From assembly GCF_002278075.1 (NCBI RefSeq), contig NZ_CP022992.1, positions 372,001 to 436,000 of the forward strand: a DNA stretch of 64,000 nucleotides. Reading direction: 5' to 3'. Numbering within the stretch: the stretch's first letter is position 1; each line of letters starts with the position of its first letter. Below are positions 9,723 through 18,209 of the stretch, piece after piece. The position numbers and the translations under genes were made by a program. The notes under the pieces are model-generated. The model was not told the DNA's origin. It saw only the letters and a program-made list of their open reading frames with translations, and ran no database searches. The stretch comes from Paraburkholderia aromaticivorans. GTDB taxonomy: Bacteria; Pseudomonadota; Gammaproteobacteria; Burkholderiales; Burkholderiaceae.

Positions 9723-9914
9723 ATGCCGATTGCGCAGCTGTACATCATCGAAGGCCGCGATGCGGAAAAGAAGGAGCGGCTGATCGCCGAGGTCACCGAG
9801 GCGATCCATCGCGCGATTGATGCGCCGGTGGAGTCCATCCGCGTGCTCATTACCGAAATGCCGAAAGAACACTTTGGAATCGCGGGTCAAAGCGCCAGGA
9901 AGCGAGGGCGTTAG
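9723..9914 (+). CDS. dmpI: 4-Oxalocrotonate tautomerase
   Basis: This 63-residue protein has proline directly after the initiator methionine (MPIAQLY), the catalytic base of 4-oxalocrotonate tautomerase after Met removal. Arg residues and the C-terminal KEHFGIAGQSA stretch fit DmpI/XylH. It converts 2-hydroxymuconate to 2-oxo-3-hexenedioate. AAGGAGATAGCC precedes the ATG. It closes the meta-pathway block; the next gene starts a different oxygenase. Confidence 0.95.
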   Translation: MPIAQLYIIEGRDAEKKERLIAEVTEAIHRAIDAPVESIRVLITEMPKEHFGIAGQSARKRGR

Positions 9915-9973
9915 GACGTTATGTGTGTGGTGTGTTGAGGGCCAGTTGGCCTTAGAAATTATGGAGACTGAAA

Positions 9974-11476
9974 ATGGCTTTGTTAAATCGGATGGACTGG
10001 TACGACCTTGCCAGGACGACTAACTGGTCGCCGAAGTACGTCACGGAGAGCGAGCTTTTTCCGCCCGAGCTCAGTGGAGATCACGGCATTCCCATGGAAA
10101 AGTGGGAGACCTACGACGAACCATACAAGCAGACTTACCCGGAGTATGTCAAAGTCCAACGCGAGAAGGACGCTGGCGCGTACTCCGTGAAGGCCGCGCT
10201 CGAGCGCAGCCAGATCTATGAAAGATCTGATCCGGGTTGGCTTACGGTGATGAAGCAGCATTATGGTGCCATTGCCCTCGCCGAATATTCCGCCTCGAGC
10301 GCCGAAGCGCGGATGATGCGCTTCTCCAAGGCACCGGGCATGCGCAATATGGCGACCCTGGGAAGTATGGACGAAATTCGTCACGGTCAGATCCAGCTCT
10401 ACTTTCCTCATGAGCACGTCTCGAAAGACCGTCAGTTCGACTGGGCTGCCAAGGCCTTCCATACCAACGAATGGGCAGCGATTGCCGCACGTCATTTCTT
10501 CGATGACATCATGATGACGCGCGACGCGATCAGCGTCGCCATCATGCTGACCTTCAGCTTTGAAACCGGCTTCACCAACATGCAGTTTCTTGGGCTGGCG
10601 GCAGACGCTGCGGAGGCCGGGGATCACACATTCGCCAGTCTGATCTCGAGTGTGCAGACCGACGAGTCGCGCCATGCACAGATCGGCGGTCCAACGCTCC
10701 AGATTCTGATCGAGAACGGCAAGAAAGCCGAGGCCCAGAAAAAGGTTGACATCGCTTTTTGGCGCGCGTGGAGGCTGTTTTCGGTGCTGACTGGGCCGGT
10801 GATGGACTACTACACCCCGCTCGAGCATCGCAAGCAGTCGTTCAAGGAGTTTATGCAGGAATGGATTGTTGCGCAGTTTGAACGCGCACTGAGCGATCTG
10901 GGGCTCGACAAGCCTTGGTATTGGGACACGTTCCTGCAGCAGCTCGATCAGCAGCATCATGGCATGCATTTGGGCGTCTGGTATTGGCGTCCTACCGTCT
11001 GGTGGAACCCGGCAGCCGGCGTCACGCCCGCAGAACGGGATTGGCTGGAAGAAAAATACCCTGGCTGGAACGACACCTGGGGCCAGTGCTGGGATGTGAT
11101 CATCGACAATCTGGTCGACGGGAACATCGCGCAAACGTACCCGGAGACGTTGCCGATCGTGTGCAACATGTGCAACCTGCCGATCAATTACACGCCGGGC
11201 AACGGGTGGGCCGTGCAGGATTATCCGCTCGAATACAACGGCAGGCTGTATCACTTCGGCTCGGAGCCGGATCGGTGGTGCTTTGAGCAGGAGCCGGAGC
11301 GTTATGCGGGCCATATGACTTTGGTGGACCGTTTCCTGGCTGGCTTGGTGCAGCCGATGGATCTGGGGGGCGCATTGGCTTACATGGGTCTGGCACCCGG
11401 CGAAATCGGTGATGACGCCCACGGCTACTCATGGGTGGACATTTACAAGAAGATGCGCATGAAGAAGGCAAGTTGA
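9974..11476 (+). CDS. tmoA: Toluene/benzene monooxygenase alpha subunit
   Basis: This 500-residue subunit is the diiron oxygenase of a four-component toluene monooxygenase (TmoA/TbuA1/TouA group). All six canonical iron ligands are at the expected numbers: Glu104, Glu134, His137, Glu197, Glu231 and His234. Thr201 and Phe205 (TNMQF) and Ile100 of the active site are also present. Position 103, which tunes regioselectivity in this family, is Ala here. The start ATG at 9974 follows a short gap of 59 bases after dmpI. It hydroxylates the ring and feeds phenols to the phenol hydroxylase upstream. Confidence 0.95.
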   Translation: MALLNRMDWYDLARTTNWSPKYVTESELFPPELSGDHGIPMEKWETYDEPYKQTYPEYVKVQREKDAGAYSVKAALERSQIYERSDPGWLTVMKQHYGAIALAEYSASSAEARMMRFSKAPGMRNMATLGSMDEIRHGQIQLYFPHEHVSKDRQFDWAAKAFHTNEWAAIAARHFFDDIMMTRDAISVAIMLTFSFETGFTNMQFLGLAADAAEAGDHTFASLISSVQTDESRHAQIGGPTLQILIENGKKAEAQKKVDIAFWRAWRLFSVLTGPVMDYYTPLEHRKQSFKEFMQEWIVAQFERALSDLGLDKPWYWDTFLQQLDQQHHGMHLGVWYWRPTVWWNPAAGVTPAERDWLEEKYPGWNDTWGQCWDVIIDNLVDGNIAQTYPETLPIVCNMCNLPINYTPGNGWAVQDYPLEYNGRLYHFGSEPDRWCFEQEPERYAGHMTLVDRFLAGLVQPMDLGGALAYMGLAPGEIGDDAHGYSWVDIYKKMRMKKAS

Positions 11477-11544
11477 GCACTGCTGCCTGAAGAGCCGGTG
11501 GTATGACCACCGGCTCAACCACCAACCAAACAGAGGACTCCAAA

Positions 11545-11811
11545 ATGGCTTTGTTTCCCTTGAGCTCCAATTTCGAAGGCGACTTCGTGCTTCAACTGGT
11601 GGCGGTCGATACCGAGAACACCATGGACGAAGTGGCGACCGCTGCTGCGCATCACTCCGTTGGACGGCGTGTGAAAGCGCGTCCCGGGCATATCCTGCGG
11701 GTGCGCCGGCAAGGTAGCAAGGAATGTTTGCCCCGAACGATGAAAGTGGCTGATTCGGGCCTCAAGCCGACCGAGTGTGTTGAGGTCATCTGGGAACCCG
11801 CCCAGCAATAA
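11545..11811 (+). CDS. tmoB: Toluene monooxygenase gamma subunit
   Basis: This 88-residue protein (MALFPLSSNFEGDF...) matches TmoB/TbuU, the small gamma subunit of the hydroxylase. The ATG at 11545 is preceded by AGAGGACTCCAAA. It sits between the alpha subunit and the Rieske ferredoxin, as in the tmo and tbu operons. Confidence 0.92.
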   Translation: MALFPLSSNFEGDFVLQLVAVDTENTMDEVATAAAHHSVGRRVKARPGHILRVRRQGSKECLPRTMKVADSGLKPTECVEVIWEPAQQ

Positions 11812-11866
11812 CCAGGCATTCGGCAGTTGATGTGCTGGGGCCCCTTCATCAATAGAAAGGAAGTTC

Positions 11867-12202
11867 ATGACATTTAAGAAAGTGTGCTCTCTGGACGATC
11901 TTTGGGAGGGCGAAATGGAGTCGTTCGAGGTCGATGGGCAGGAAATTCTGATGGTTTGGCCGCAGGGCGGCGACCTGAAGGCGTTCCAAGGTATTTGCCC
12001 ACACCAGGACATTCCGCTCATTGAAGGCAAATTCGACGGCAAGACGGTGATCTGCAGGGCGCATCTTTGGCAGTTCGATGCCTGCTCTGGAAAAGGTATC
12101 AACCCGTCGGACTGTGCGCTGGCCGAGTACCCAATCAAGATCGAAGGCGATGCGGTATTTGTGGAAACCGAGGGTGTGAAGCCGCTGTTCGCACATACGT
12201 GA
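11867..12202 (+). CDS. tmoC: Toluene monooxygenase Rieske ferredoxin
   Basis: This 111-residue Rieske-type [2Fe-2S] protein carries electrons from the reductase to the hydroxylase. The cluster ligands are Cys44-Pro-His46 and Cys63-x2-His66 (CPHQ and CRAHLW). A ribosome site AAAGGAAG precedes the ATG. Family and order are those of TmoC/TbuB. Confidence 0.95.
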   Translation: MTFKKVCSLDDLWEGEMESFEVDGQEILMVWPQGGDLKAFQGICPHQDIPLIEGKFDGKTVICRAHLWQFDACSGKGINPSDCALAEYPIKIEGDAVFVETEGVKPLFAHT

Positions 12203-12242
12203 GCAGCATTCGGTCCGCCAATTCGAAAGCAAGGAGAAAGCT

Positions 12243-12557
12243 GTGACTAAAAACGATATTGCATCGGCCCACCTTAACAACAGGGTGGGTCCGGTCATGC
12301 GTGCTGGGGAGCTCGCTGAGGCAGTAGTTGAGGCAGCGCGAGAGGACAACCCTGGCAAGGAAATTCGCGTGGACGACAAGCGCGCCTATTTGCGCATCGA
12401 CACCGACGGGGAGTTAATCCTGCGCCGCGAAACGATCGAGCGGGCGCTGGGCCGACCGTTCAAAATGCCTGACCTCGAGGTTGAATTGAGTTCGTTTGCC
12501 GGGCGTATTGAAACTATGCCCGATCAGGTCCGCTTCTACTTTGAGAAGCAAGTCTGA
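12243..12557 (+). CDS. tmoD: Toluene monooxygenase effector protein
   Basis: This 104-residue protein is the cofactor-free effector (TmoD/TbuV) that binds the hydroxylase and couples oxygen use to hydroxylation. It has the NNRVGPVMRAGE segment and EGR-free acidic C-terminus of this family. The start codon is GTG at 12243, preceded by CAAGGAGAAAGCT. Confidence 0.92.
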   Translation: MTKNDIASAHLNNRVGPVMRAGELAEAVVEAAREDNPGKEIRVDDKRAYLRIDTDGELILRRETIERALGRPFKMPDLEVELSSFAGRIETMPDQVRFYFEKQV

Positions 12558-12611
12558 GTAGCGGTACCGGACAACATCCGCCCCACCAAGTAAAGATTCG
12601 AGGAGACAAGC

Positions 12612-13598
12612 ATGTCTGAAGTTCAAGTTCTCAAGCCGCTCAAGACCTGGAGTCATCTCGCGACGCGGCGCCGCAAACCGAGCGAATACGAGATCGTTTC
12701 CACCAATTTGCACTACAACAAGAGGGATCCGAATGCTCCCTACGAGCTCGATCCGGATATGTGGATGAGCCGCTGGTTCAAGCAGCACACCCTCAATAGT
12801 CCGCTCAAGCACGACGATTGGAACGCGTTCCGCGATCCGGACGAAGTCATCTATCGCACGTACAACCTGATGCAGGACGGCCAGGAGACGTATGTCTTCG
12901 GGTTGTTCGACCAGTTCAATTCCCGTGAACATGATAAGTCGCTGGATCCCCGCTGGGCTGGTAAGCTGGCCCGGCTATATACCCCGGCCCGCTACCTGTT
13001 CCACACGCTGCAAATGGCCTCCGCTTACGTCGGCCAGATGGCTCCAGCGAGCACTATCACCAACTGCAACTATTTTCAGATGGCCGATTCTTTCCGCTGG
13101 TTGAGCCATACGGCCTATCGTACGAAAGAGTTGTCGCTAGCATTCCAGGACAAGGGCTTTGGTAGCGACGAGCGTAAATATTGGGAAGACGACGTCGCCT
13201 GGCAAGGCTTCCGTGAGCTTATGGAAAAGGTTCTCGTAACATGGGACTGGGCCGAAGCGTTTGTGGCGCTCAACCTGGTCGCCAAGCCGGCGGTGGAGGA
13301 ATCGGTGCTGCGCAAGCTGGGCGAGTCCGGACGCCATAACGGAGATACTTTGCTAGGCCTGTTGACGGACGCCCAACTCATCGACGCGGCACGTCACAGG
13401 CGTTGGGCCACGGCGTTGGTCAAGATGGCGCTCGAAAAGCCAGGTAACGCCGAAGTTATCAAGAATTGGATTGCCAAGTGGGAATCGCTCGGCGATGCGG
13501 CTATCGATGCCTATTGCAGCACGCTTGCCGATGTACCAGACGCCTCGGAGTCGGCCAAGTCGGCGACTCGAGAGTTTCGTCGATCCCTGGGTCTGTAA
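12612..13598 (+). CDS. tmoE: Toluene monooxygenase beta subunit
   Basis: This 328-residue protein is the beta subunit of the hydroxylase (TmoE/TbuA2). It has the LKTWSHLATRRRKPSEYE start and the NLHYNKRDPNAPYELDP stretch seen in this family. It has no iron ligands of its own but stabilises the alpha subunit. CGAGGAGACAAGC precedes the ATG at 12612. Confidence 0.94.
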   Translation: MSEVQVLKPLKTWSHLATRRRKPSEYEIVSTNLHYNKRDPNAPYELDPDMWMSRWFKQHTLNSPLKHDDWNAFRDPDEVIYRTYNLMQDGQETYVFGLFDQFNSREHDKSLDPRWAGKLARLYTPARYLFHTLQMASAYVGQMAPASTITNCNYFQMADSFRWLSHTAYRTKELSLAFQDKGFGSDERKYWEDDVAWQGFRELMEKVLVTWDWAEAFVALNLVAKPAVEESVLRKLGESGRHNGDTLLGLLTDAQLIDAARHRRWATALVKMALEKPGNAEVIKNWIAKWESLGDAAIDAYCSTLADVPDASESAKSATREFRRSLGL

Positions 13599-13697
13599 GG
13601 AAAGACTTCCAGCCGATGCTGTCTCAGGGGACCATCAAGAGCGCCTGGATCACGCGCTCTTGGTGATCTTGACAGCGTAATCACAGGGATTTCATGT

Positions 13698-14720
13698 ATG
13701 TCTGAACATCAAATACTCATAGAGGGTGAGAAAACTGCCTTTGTCCAGGCGGGGGAAGACACTGTCCTGCGGGCAGCTTTGCGCGCCGGAATAGGATTTC
13801 CCTATGAGTGCAACTCGGGCGGGTGTGGCAGCTGCAAGTTTGATCTGCTGGACGGAGAGGTCGAGAATCTTTGGCCAGACGCGCCAGGGCTGACCGAACG
13901 CGATCGGCGTAAAGGTCGTCTGTTAGCGTGCCAATGCAGAGCCAAGGGGAATATACAGATAAAGGTGCGCGTCGAGGCGGACCATCAATCTCAAGTGAGG
14001 CCGAAGCGACTGCTGGCCAAGTTTGTAGAATCGCATGAAGTCACCCACGACATTCGCGAATTTCGCTTTGTGACGGATGGCCCGGCCACCTTCTTGGCGG
14101 GACAGTATGCGATGCTTTCGGTCCCTGGTGTGACCGCGCCGCGGGCCTACTCCATGTCTAACACCGGCAATGATCGAGGCGAGTGGCATTTCCAGATCCG
14201 GCGCGTGCCGCAAGGTAAAGCGACAGAGCAGTTGTTCCATCACCTTCGTGCGGGCGATCAACTGGAGATCGATGGACCTTACGGCCTTGCTTTCTTGAGA
14301 ACGGAGGCCCCACGCGACATTGTTTGCGTAGCGGGCGGGTCGGGTCTTGCACCGATGGTGTCCATTGCACGTGGCGCGTCGCAGTCCGGCATGCTAAAAA
14401 CACGCCATCTCCATTTTTTCTATGGTGGGAGAACGCCGTCAGACATTTGCGGAGAATCATTCCTGCGCATGTTACGTGGCTACGACGAACGCATTCATTT
14501 TTACCCGGTCGTGTCTTTGCCGGGTGAGGCCTCCGGATCTCAGTGGAGCGGTGAAACGGGATTTGTTCATGACGTGGTTCGGCGTGTGTTCGGGGATACG
14601 CTGTCAAATTTTGAGTTTTATTTCGCCGGTCCTCCACCTATGACTCAGGCTCTTCAGGAGATGTTGATGATCGGCTACTGTGTTCCTTTCGAACAGCTTC
14701 ATTTCGATCGTTTCTTTTAA
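13698..14720 (+). CDS. tmoF: Toluene monooxygenase NADH reductase
   Basis: This 340-residue flavoprotein passes electrons from NADH to the Rieske ferredoxin. The N-terminal [2Fe-2S] domain has Cys38, Cys43, Cys46 and Cys78. The FAD motif is RAYS at 149-152 and the NAD motif AGGSGLAP at 212-219. It is homologous in layout to dmpP in the same cluster. It ends the tmo block; the 99-base gap from tmoE is longer than the others. Confidence 0.94.
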   Translation: MSEHQILIEGEKTAFVQAGEDTVLRAALRAGIGFPYECNSGGCGSCKFDLLDGEVENLWPDAPGLTERDRRKGRLLACQCRAKGNIQIKVRVEADHQSQVRPKRLLAKFVESHEVTHDIREFRFVTDGPATFLAGQYAMLSVPGVTAPRAYSMSNTGNDRGEWHFQIRRVPQGKATEQLFHHLRAGDQLEIDGPYGLAFLRTEAPRDIVCVAGGSGLAPMVSIARGASQSGMLKTRHLHFFYGGRTPSDICGESFLRMLRGYDERIHFYPVVSLPGEASGSQWSGETGFVHDVVRRVFGDTLSNFEFYFAGPPPMTQALQEMLMIGYCVPFEQLHFDRFF

Positions 14721-14735
14721 TGAAGTGTCCACACG

Positions 14736-14769
14736 ACTTGCGATTAATGTCGATGCAAGTCTATTAATC
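14736..14769 (+). promoter_or_regulatory. Two interleaved inverted repeats upstream of the GST gene
   Basis: ACTTGC (14736-14741) pairs with GCAAGT (14755-14760), and GATTAAT (14742-14748) pairs with ATTAATC (14763-14769). The arms are interleaved, so only one stem can form at a time. The block ends 15 bases before the GST start codon and overlaps the expected leader, which could be an operator or an RNA switch between two folds. Function is inference. Confidence 0.4.
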
Positions 14770-14784
14770 AGAGGAGAGTAATCG

Positions 14785-15390
14785 ATGAAACTGTACTACA
14801 GTCCTGGCGCTTGTTCGCTTTCACCGCACATCGTATTGCGTGAAATGGGCTTGACATTCGAGCTCGAAAAAGTCGATCTGCAAAGCAAAAAGACCGAGAG
14901 CGGTTCTGACTTTCGCAGCGTCAACCCCAATGGTTATGTGCCGCTGCTGGCTCTCGACGATGGGCAGGTGCTCACGGAAGGTCCGGCGATCGTACAGTAC
15001 TTGGCCGATCGGGCTCCCGAAGCGCGGCTGGCGCCTGAAGCCGGGACGATGGAGCGCTATCGTTTGGTGGAATGGCTAAACTTTATTTCGACCGAGCTTC
15101 ACAAGGCTTTTGCGCCGCTTTTCAATCCTAAAACGCCGGAAGAATGGAAAGCCATCGTAAATGATTTGATCGCGGCGCGTCTGGCTTATGTTGAAAAAAA
15201 GCTCGATGGTCAGGCCTATCTGATGGGAGATAACTTCACGGTTGCTGATGCTTATCTGTTCACCGTGCTGTCTTGGGGAAAGTGGGTCGGCGTAGATATC
15301 GGACGCTGGCCGACTTTGCAGAGCTATACGAATCGAATTTCTTCTCGCCCGACCGTGCAGGCCGCGCTCAGAGCCGAGGGCCTGATCTAA
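14785..15390 (+). CDS. Beta-class glutathione S-transferase
   Basis: This 201-residue protein has the bacterial beta-class GST layout: an N-terminal thioredoxin fold with MKLYYSPGACSLSPH, where Cys10 is the expected catalytic residue, a cis-Pro region (NGYVPLL) and a helical C-terminal domain with the N-capping motif FTVADAYLF. It resembles BphK-type GSTs that accompany aromatic operons and may handle epoxides or chlorinated intermediates; the real substrate cannot be read. A ribosome site AGAGGAGAG precedes the ATG. Confidence 0.9.
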   Translation: MKLYYSPGACSLSPHIVLREMGLTFELEKVDLQSKKTESGSDFRSVNPNGYVPLLALDDGQVLTEGPAIVQYLADRAPEARLAPEAGTMERYRLVEWLNFISTELHKAFAPLFNPKTPEEWKAIVNDLIAARLAYVEKKLDGQAYLMGDNFTVADAYLFTVLSWGKWVGVDIGRWPTLQSYTNRISSRPTVQAALRAEGLI

Positions 15391-15409
15391 CGAAGACCGG
15401 TTCTTGTTG

Positions 15410-15432
15410 CCCCAACTTTTTCGGAGTTGGGG
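15410..15432 (+). terminator. Probable rho-independent terminator after the GST gene
   Basis: A perfect 8-bp stem, CCCCAACT and AGTTGGGG, with a 7-base loop, lies 20 bases after the GST stop. A T-rich tract (TTCAAGATTTTCCTTT) follows. It would end the transcript of the oxygenase block before the alcohol dehydrogenase gene. Confidence 0.75.
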
Positions 15433-15529
15433 TTCAAGATTTTCCTTTAAGTATGAAGAGGGGTTGAGACATCAGGATACGGGAAGGTGAAAGCACAACT
15501 TATGCTAACTAATCTATAAGGACTACAAA

Positions 15530-16591
15530 ATGAAAGCCGCAGTCTATTACGGTCCGCAGGATATTCGCTGTACGGATATTCCAGACCCCGTCATTCGCGC
15601 CGACCACGAAATGCTAGTCAAAGTAACGGCCACATCGATATGTGGCTCCGATTTGCACCTTTACCGGGGCGCGCTTGATGGAATCATGGAAAAAGGCAAG
15701 TCCCAAACAGGTCATGAGTTGATCGGCGAAGTCGTGGAGGTCGGTAAGAGCGTCGGGCGCTTCAAGCAGGGGGATCGCGTCAGTATGGGGTACTCAGTCT
15801 CATGCGGCCACTGCTACATGTGCGAGGTTGGGCAGACCGCACATTGTGAGACTACCAAAAACGCAGTCTATGGATTCGGCATACCTTTCGGCAGCATCAA
15901 TGGAACTCATGCGGAGGCCCTGATCGTCCCTCACGCGGATGGTCACGCGATGAATGTGCCGAAGGGAATTCCCGATGAAGCGGCGGTTACGCTTTCCTGC
16001 AACCTGCCGTCGGCAATCATCGCCAACCGCCTGGCCGATATCCAGGTCGGGGAGAATGTTGCACTGGTGGGCTGCGGGCCGACGGGAATGATGACTCTCG
16101 ATATCGCGCTGCACAGAGGGCCGGGGCGCGTGGTTGTACTCGATAAGGTTGCCCATCGTCTTGACGTGGTGCGCAAAAAGGGGGGCGTGGCGATTGATGC
16201 GAACCAGGAAGACTGGAAAGAAAAAGCACTGGCAGAAACCGGCGGACGTGGCTTTGACAAAGTGATCGAGGTGGTCGGTTATCCCGAAACCCTACAGATG
16301 TGCCTCGATCTGGTTCGCCCCGGCGGAACGGTTGCCGCGATCGGCGTTTTCTGCGACTCAACTTTCAATCTGAATTTGGCCGATGTGTTTCTGCGCAATA
16401 TCAGCTTGCACATGAATGGCTTCGCTAACGCCCAGCCTTACATGTGGGAGGCATTGCGGCTGATGGAGCGTGGTGTGATCAATCCGCAAGAGTACTTTTC
16501 ACACGCGTTCGAACTTGCTGATGTGGACAAGGCATTCTCGGTCTTTCATCAGAAATCGGACAGCGCAATGAAGGTACTGATCCGGCCATAA
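15530..16591 (+). CDS. Zinc-dependent alcohol dehydrogenase
   Basis: This 353-residue medium-chain dehydrogenase has Cys38 and His62-Glu63 at the catalytic zinc site, four structural-zinc cysteines (92, 95, 98, 106) and the NAD motif GCGPTGM at 181-187. In this context it may oxidise benzyl alcohols arising from methyl-substituted aromatics, but that is inference from position. It has its own leader (139 bases) after the terminator and AAGGACTACAAA before the ATG, so it may be separately transcribed. Confidence 0.88.
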   Translation: MKAAVYYGPQDIRCTDIPDPVIRADHEMLVKVTATSICGSDLHLYRGALDGIMEKGKSQTGHELIGEVVEVGKSVGRFKQGDRVSMGYSVSCGHCYMCEVGQTAHCETTKNAVYGFGIPFGSINGTHAEALIVPHADGHAMNVPKGIPDEAAVTLSCNLPSAIIANRLADIQVGENVALVGCGPTGMMTLDIALHRGPGRVVVLDKVAHRLDVVRKKGGVAIDANQEDWKEKALAETGGRGFDKVIEVVGYPETLQMCLDLVRPGGTVAAIGVFCDSTFNLNLADVFLRNISLHMNGFANAQPYMWEALRLMERGVINPQEYFSHAFELADVDKAFSVFHQKSDSAMKVLIRP

Positions 16592-16669
16592 ACCTGCTTC
16601 GACGTAAAGCGAGGGTGAGCGCGCGAACGCTCATACCATTATTAGAAAAAATCTGGTAAGGAGACGAAA

Positions 16670-16955
16670 TTGAAGATCAATCAGAGTTGTGTCGCTGTGC
16701 GGGTGATCGTGGGTTTTTCGGTCGCGTTATTTGCGATGGGCACTGCGAAGGCTACTGACGTGTTCAATCTGGAGGGCTATGGCCCCGTGTCCCGCGCCAT
16801 GGGGGGCACAGGCGTGGCGTACGACATTGGCGCGGCGGCCATGATGGAGAACCCGGCGACGCTGGGCTTGATGGAGCAGGGGGCCTATCTAGATTTCGGG
16901 CTGGATGTCATCAACACCGATATCAACATACGAAACGCCGCCACCGGTGAATCAG
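16670..16955 (+). pseudogene. FadL/TodX/TbuX-type aromatic uptake channel, 5' part (split by ISL3 element)
   Basis: The first 95 codons of an outer-membrane hydrocarbon channel gene. The start is TTG at 16670 with AAGGAGACGAAA in front. An N-terminal signal peptide (basic start, hydrophobic core, cleavage near TAKA-TDVF) leads into the FadL hatch region (GYGPVSRAMGGTGVAYD and ENPATLG). The frame is broken after TGAATCAG (16948-16955) by the ISL3-family element. Joining base 16955 to 18673 restores one open frame of 464 codons, the normal TodX size. The present allele should be non-functional. Confidence 0.9.
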
Positions 16956-16961
16956 GGTTCG

Positions 16962-18209
16962 TCAGTAAAAAGTGTGGGTTGTCGGCGGCTCGGGCAAATT
17001 GCCAAGTGCATGATATAGCGCGATTTCCGTCGTTCGAAACGTCCGGAAGCCGTACGCTTTTCTCATGGTGACTTTGGCCTTGTTGTTCAAACCCTCGACG
17101 ATTCCGCTGGAGAACTGCTTGCGCGCATGAAAGTAGTTGAGAATCAGTTCTCGATGGGCGCGCACGGTGCGTGCGAACTTCTTCATTGGTTCGATGCGTG
17201 AGCGCATGACCCGGGTGCACCACTGATCGAGGAACTTGCCTGCCCAGACAGGCGAGATGTAATCCCAGATCTGCTGGAACTCCTCCTTGAGAAGATAGGC
17301 GCGGACACTGCGCAGGTTGTAGTGCAGCAGATCGCGCAGGCGCAGTCGCTGATTGTCAGTAAGGTTCTCTGGCCGCTTGAGCAAACACCAGCGGGACTTC
17401 TTGAGGACTGGCTCATAGCCGTCGCGGGTCATGCGGCGAGCTTCCTCGGCGCGAACCTCGTCGATCGCCTTGTTCATTTTGGCAACGATGTGGAAGCGGT
17501 CGAGGATGTTCAGCGCGTTGGGGCAATGTAGTGCGATCATCTCGATGTAGGGCCGCCACATGTCCGAGCAGACGAACTCGACCTGCTCGCACAACCGTTT
17601 GCCGATCATGACGAAGAACTTTGCGAAGCTTTCCTTCGTGCGCTCCTGGCCAACCCAAAGCAGGCGCACGCAGCTGGCCTCGATCTGATAGACCAGCGTG
17701 AGATAATTGTGCCCTCGGCCATACTGGATTTCATCGACGCCCAAAGCGCGGATGGTGCCGAGTTCGCGATGGGCCAGCCCCCAGTCGACCACCCACTCCA
17801 CCGCCTGGGCAACCTTCTCCCAACTGGTGCGAAAGCTTTGCGCTGTCTCTTTCCAGGAGAGCTTGCGTGCCCACTGCGCGAGAAACAGCATGTAGGCCTT
17901 GGTCAGCGTGTGCTTGCCGATGGCCCACGGCACCGTCTCGACCTTCACGCCGCACTCACGGCAGTCGACGCGGCGCATGGCGTACAGCAAAATCACCGCG
18001 AAGCCCCAGATCGGAATAAATTCGAAACTACGCGATGCGAGCGTGTCATAGCCGCTGCCAGGCCGGTTGCAACACGAACAGATCGGCTTCGAACCCTTGC
18101 GTGGCCGCACGTCGATCTCGATGGTTTTGGACTGCTCGCACAGTCGGGCACTTTCATAGACGAAGCCGGGAAAATGATGGCAGGCATTGAGCAGGCGGGT
18201 CAGCAACAT
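16962..18209 (-). CDS. ISL3-family transposase
   Basis: This 415-residue DDE transposase has an N-terminal zinc-finger (ICSCCNRPG and the CRECG pair), a helix-turn-helix region and the DDE core (GVDEIQYGRGHNYLT, then SDMWRPYIE and DRFHIVAKMN), ending with the SSGIVEGLNNKAK block typical of ISL3 elements. The ATG at 18209 is preferred; a TTG at 18218 is also in frame. It looks intact and ends inside the left inverted repeat. Confidence 0.93.
   Translation of the reverse strand: MLLTRLLNACHHFPGFVYESARLCEQSKTIEIDVRPRKGSKPICSCCNRPGSGYDTLASRSFEFIPIWGFAVILLYAMRRVDCRECGVKVETVPWAIGKHTLTKAYMLFLAQWARKLSWKETAQSFRTSWEKVAQAVEWVVDWGLAHRELGTIRALGVDEIQYGRGHNYLTLVYQIEASCVRLLWVGQERTKESFAKFFVMIGKRLCEQVEFVCSDMWRPYIEMIALHCPNALNILDRFHIVAKMNKAIDEVRAEEARRMTRDGYEPVLKKSRWCLLKRPENLTDNQRLRLRDLLHYNLRSVRAYLLKEEFQQIWDYISPVWAGKFLDQWCTRVMRSRIEPMKKFARTVRAHRELILNYFHARKQFSSGIVEGLNNKAKVTMRKAYGFRTFRTTEIALYHALGNLPEPPTTHTFY

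Noticed and set aside
15480..15529. A GG-N10-GC pair upstream of the alcohol dehydrogenase as a sigma54 promoter
   Set aside because: The spacing fits but the surrounding bases match the TGGCAC/TTGC consensus poorly. I also looked before tmoA and before the activator and found no convincing -24/-12 site.
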